From: Alicyclobacillus mali | GTDB taxonomy: Bacteria; Bacillota; Bacilli; Alicyclobacillales; Alicyclobacillaceae | Reading direction: 5' to 3' (one strand) | Length of the DNA stretch: 64,000 bases | NCBI RefSeq assembly: GCF_017329565.1 | Contig: NZ_JAFMTT010000016.1 | Shown: positions 61,395-64,000 of the stretch, one piece after another | Layout of the letters: the number at the start of each line of letters is the position of its first letter | Numbering within the stretch: position 1 is the first letter of the stretch | The notes under the pieces: model-generated | What the model saw: only the letters and a program-made list of their open reading frames with translations | Told to the model about the DNA's origin: nothing | The model's database searches: none | Made by a program: the position numbers and the translations under genes

Positions 61395-62519
61395 CTAGTG
61401 GGCCGCGGCTCGAGGGGCGGATCGCCATAGGCGCGTCCACGGCGACGATCCGTCCCGTGGCAGGAAGTTGTGGGCGAGTGTCAGCAGGAACAGCGGTAGC
61501 GCCGTATTGGGGTCCGTGCCTGCGCCACCCACCACGCCGAAATCTTGGCCAAGCCACCACACGAGAAGCAGCACGACGCCGGTCGCTACCTGAACGGCGC
61601 GAGACTCGGGGGCCGTGAACCAACCGACAGCGAGTACCAAGGGCACGGCGACAAAGACCGCGTTCCACCCCATCGGCCCGTGTGACAACGCGTGGGCCAA
61701 TGCGTAGAGCGGCGCCGAGAGGAAGTGAGGCTGAGGCATCTGAGCCATTCCCACTTCCATATCGGCCAGCCCGTTCCCTGACCAGTAACCTGCGCTCGGA
61801 AGAGCCTGAAGGATGGCGCTCGCCAAGAACCAAACGGTCACAAACCACTGCATGCCGTGCTTGACCTGTCCGTGCTCCCACGCGTCAGCTTTCGCAAGCA
61901 GAACCACAGCGAGCGCCGCGTAGACAAGCACAGAACCGGGGCTTCCCATGAGCCATGAGCCGCCGCTGAAGATCTGTCCGAAGCCCTCGCCGAAGGCCCA
62001 CACCACGAGCGACCAGGTGATGGAACCCCGAAGGGCCAGCCGCCCGATGAACCGTTCGGGGCCGGCGAGAATGCCGACGCCAAGCAGAATTTGAATCCAC
62101 ACCGTCAGCGAGTCAAACCAGAGCGGGCGTGAGGTGAAGAGCAATTGCGTCACCGACAGAAACAGGTCGTTCACCCAGCGCGGCTGTCCAGACATGACTG
62201 GTTGAATCACCGCGCCGAAGAAGTTGGTCCCGAGCTCGGGCTGCGCCTGTAGGAGGCCATCCAGGATCCACAGGAGGCCCAGAGACCAGACGGCCAGCCT
62301 GCGCGCCTTAGCCTCCGATGGAGCCAGATAGTAGGGCGATCCGCTGCTTTGCCTGCTCCGGGGCTCGATGCCGAATTCCCGCAGAAACCCTTCGCCTTCT
62401 GATTTCCAGAATCGCGCGATGAGATAGACGATGGCTGATACGCCCAGTAACACGGCCCATTCGATCAGGAGCAGCTTATAAAACGCGCTTACCGTGTGAA
62501 CAGGCGGCGCGCTTGACAT
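61395..62519 (-). CDS. polytopic membrane protein of unknown function
   Basis: A 374-residue integral membrane protein with about eight to nine hydrophobic segments. A Trp-rich N-terminal part has LLWILDGLLQAQPELGTNFFGAVIQPV (two parts), a middle SWLMGSPGSVLVYAALAVVLL, and a C-terminal LGQDFGVVGGAGTDPNTALPLFLL. The last motif occurs, I believe, in uncharacterised membrane proteins of soil Gram-positives; I cannot name the family. Start: ATG 62519 (GGGAG eight bases upstream); GTG 62534 after AAAGGTGG is an alternative. Divergent from the leuA leader. Confidence 0.7.
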   Translation of the reverse strand: MSSAPPVHTVSAFYKLLLIEWAVLLGVSAIVYLIARFWKSEGEGFLREFGIEPRSRQSSGSPYYLAPSEAKARRLAVWSLGLLWILDGLLQAQPELGTNFFGAVIQPVMSGQPRWVNDLFLSVTQLLFTSRPLWFDSLTVWIQILLGVGILAGPERFIGRLALRGSITWSLVVWAFGEGFGQIFSGGSWLMGSPGSVLVYAALAVVLLAKADAWEHGQVKHGMQWFVTVWFLASAILQALPSAGYWSGNGLADMEVGMAQMPQPHFLSAPLYALAHALSHGPMGWNAVFVAVPLVLAVGWFTAPESRAVQVATGVVLLLVWWLGQDFGVVGGAGTDPNTALPLFLLTLAHNFLPRDGSSPWTRLWRSAPRAAAH

Positions 62520-62684
62520 GTCCATATCTCCCACTAAATTCACCACCTTTCTGCAGAAAGCGGCCAGATCTTCAAGGCAATCCTACGCCATGGTCGGTCC
62601 GCTGACCAGATAGGCTCCTGCTGTAGACGTGAATAATTTCTTACTGATCTTGTCCTATGACAGGGCGGCATACACTCCATGCGC

Positions 62685-62713
62685 TTGACATCCCGCGCAA
62701 TTCCCCTTACGAT
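62685..62713 (+). promoter_or_regulatory. leuA promoter
   Basis: TTGACA (62685-62690), 17 bases, TACGAT (62708-62713). Predicted start near 62720, at the beginning of the T-box leader. Confidence 0.8.
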
Positions 62714-62749
62714 GGAATCACCTGAAATGATGCACGTGATGCACAATGC

Positions 62750-63037
62750 TGAAAATAGCGACAGGTGACGAGTGGGAGCAGTAGGGACGCCGCCGGAGTT
62801 CAGAGAGCCGATGGACGGTGCGAATCGGTCGAAGGTGCGTCTTGAACTCGCCCATGAACCGCAGCCCGAAAGGCGGCCAATGTGGCCGTGGGAGTAGGGT
62901 GTGCCGCGCGCCCGCGTTATTGGGCTAGACGGTGATTGCCGTCGACAGAGGGGGCTTTTCCTCAAGAAAAGCCAAATAGAGTGGTACCGCGAGCCAACCC
63001 GGCCTCGTCTCTATACGAGATGAGGCCTTTTTGTTTT
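62750..63037 (+). ncRNA. leucine T-box leader with terminator
   Basis: Conserved T-box sequence ATAGAGTGGTACCGCGAG at about 62976-62993. Stem I landmarks are GAGAGCCGATGG and GGTGCGAATCGG, then CTTGAACTCGCCC, with a likely specifier CTC (Leu) at 62847-62849. The terminator GGCCTCGTCTC / GAGATGAGGCC (63001-63027) is followed by TTTTTGTTTT. Uncharged tRNA-Leu should pair with specifier and T-box, stabilise the antiterminator and permit leuA expression. Confidence 0.93.
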
Positions 63038-63081
63038 CCCTTCAGAACCACATGAAGACAAGAGAAGAGGAGTGGATGGAC

Positions 63082-64000
63082 ATGAAGCATGTCAACAAGT
63101 ACACCCGCCAGTATTTTCTTCCCCCGGAACCTTGCTTCGATTGGGTACATCGCGATCATCTCGATCATCCTCCCATCTGGTGCAGCGTCGACCTGCGCGA
63201 CGGAAATCAGGCGCTCATCGTGCCGATGAATCTGGAGGAGAAGCTTGCGTACTTTCAACTGCTCGTCGAGATCGGCTTCAAGGAGATTGAGGTCGGCTTT
63301 CCAGCTGCTTCGGACACGGAATTCGAGTTTGTCCGGACGCTTATCGAGCGCGATCTCGTCCCGGACGACGTGACCATCCAGGTCCTCACGCAGTCGCGCG
63401 ACCACATCATCGAGCGCACCTTCGAGGCCATTCGCGGGGCCAAGCGGGCCATTGTCCATCTCTACAACTCCACGTCCGTGGCGCAGCGCGAGCAGGTGTT
63501 CCGGGCGGACAAGGGCGAGATCGTGAACATTGCCGTGACCGGCGCCGAGCAGATCCGCGATCTCGCCCGCACCACACCAGGCAACTTCTTCTTCCAATAC
63601 TCGCCGGAGAGCTTCACCGGCACTGAACTCGACTTCGCACTCGAGATCTGCAACGCAGTGCTCGATGTGTGGCAGCCCACGCCGGATCGCAAGGTCATCA
63701 TCAACCTGCCGGCGACCGTCGAGCTTTCCATGCCGCACGTGTACGCGAGCCAGATCGAGTACATGGGCAAGCACTTGGCTCGCCGCGACGCCGTGATTCT
63801 GTCCGTGCATCCGCACAACGATCGCGGCACGGGTGTCGCAGCGGCGGAACTCGCCATGCTCGCGGGCGCGGAGCGGCTCGAGGGCACGCTGTTTGGGAAT
63901 GGGGAGCGCACGGGCAACGTGGACATCGTCACGCTCGCGCTGAACCTGTACTCGCACGGCATCGATCCGGGGCTCGACTTCTCCAACCTCCCGGCCATCC
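63082..64000 (+). CDS. leuA: 2-isopropylmalate synthase (partial, runs off window)
   Basis: The first 306 residues of a LeuA, which condenses acetyl-CoA with 2-ketoisovalerate, the first step of leucine synthesis. The catalytic DLRDGNQAL is near residue 42, and metal-binding HPHNDRG is at about 244-250, followed by GNGERTGNVD. The N-terminus (NKYTRQYFLPPEP) matches the longer actinobacterial/yeast-like IPMS type II. ATG 63082 has AGAGGAG nine bases upstream. The frame remains open at the window end. Controlled by the leucine T-box. Confidence 0.96.
   Translation, partial: MKHVNKYTRQYFLPPEPCFDWVHRDHLDHPPIWCSVDLRDGNQALIVPMNLEEKLAYFQLLVEIGFKEIEVGFPAASDTEFEFVRTLIERDLVPDDVTIQVLTQSRDHIIERTFEAIRGAKRAIVHLYNSTSVAQREQVFRADKGEIVNIAVTGAEQIRDLARTTPGNFFFQYSPESFTGTELDFALEICNAVLDVWQPTPDRKVIINLPATVELSMPHVYASQIEYMGKHLARRDAVILSVHPHNDRGTGVAAAELAMLAGAERLEGTLFGNGERTGNVDIVTLALNLYSHGIDPGLDFSNLPAI

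Overview
The window looks like a chromosomal segment of an acidophilic, thermophilic, GC-rich member of the Bacillota, most likely Alicyclobacillus (A. acidocaldarius-like). This is inferred from Gram-positive gene families and regulation (T-box leader, cre-type site, BirA box, strong AGGAGG ribosome binding sites, frequent GTG/TTG starts), a kumamolisin-type S53 acid protease, a LysM/GH18 spore-germination hydrolase, and high GC throughout except for a few AT-richer islands. I see no rRNA, tRNA, CRISPR array, insertion sequence or prophage.

Layout. 0-9 kb: housekeeping and accessory metabolism: DinB-like protein, undecaprenyl-diphosphatase, an Fsr-type and an EamA-type exporter, VanZ-like protein, an SDR lacking the usual catalytic residues, an aminotransferase divergent from purN, and a quinone oxidoreductase. 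9-16.2 kb: one long mannitol PTS operon mtlA-mtlR-mtlF-mtlD-ptsH-ptsI behind a sigma-A promoter overlapped by an inverted repeat and a cre-like site, closed by a strong terminator. 16.4-21.3 kb: a protein that reads as an ECF sigma factor fused to the C-terminal domain of its anti-sigma factor, an amidase, and a DoxX-like membrane protein overlapping a secreted protein with an internal duplication. 21.3-24.5 kb: a biotin ECF transporter, with an ATPase and an ATPase-EcfT fusion divergent from bioY around a BirA operator. 24.6-28.1 kb: GGDEF-EAL protein, MFS protein and a small membrane protein. 28.3-31.2 kb: a lower-GC operon of ArsR-rhodanese regulator, metallo-beta-lactamase-fold hydrolase and MFS protein with a well-formed promoter and palindromic operator. 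31.3-34.3 kb: alpha/beta hydrolase plus 3-hydroxybutyrate-type dehydrogenase, then two crcB fluoride-channel genes behind a fluoride riboswitch.

34.4-42.4 kb: a promoter-driven 20-residue ORF followed by an unknown exported protein, then gtrA, a MetE-like methyltransferase and an MFS exporter divergent from a LysR gene, the S53 protease and a small zinc-ribbon protein. 42.5-51.8 kb: a complete Kdp potassium system. The two-component genes kdpE and a kdpD lacking its N-terminal sensor are divergent from kdpF-A-B-C, which are preceded by a second tiny membrane-peptide gene and followed by a free-standing, internally duplicated KdpD N-terminal sensor. 51.9-59.7 kb: polysaccharide deacetylase, aldo-keto reductase, MFS exporter, LysM-GH18 hydrolase and a three-gene sugar ABC transporter of the XylFGH type. 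59.7-64 kb: an AT-rich island encoding an orphan exported protein, a polytopic membrane protein, and a leucine T-box leader ahead of leuA, which runs off the window end.

The most unusual items are the sigma/anti-sigma fusion, the split and duplicated KdpD sensor, the EcfA-EcfT fusion under an apparent BirA box, the SDR without its catalytic tetrad, the tiny ORFs, and the orphan exported proteins. All functional calls come from reading the sequence; no database search was run.
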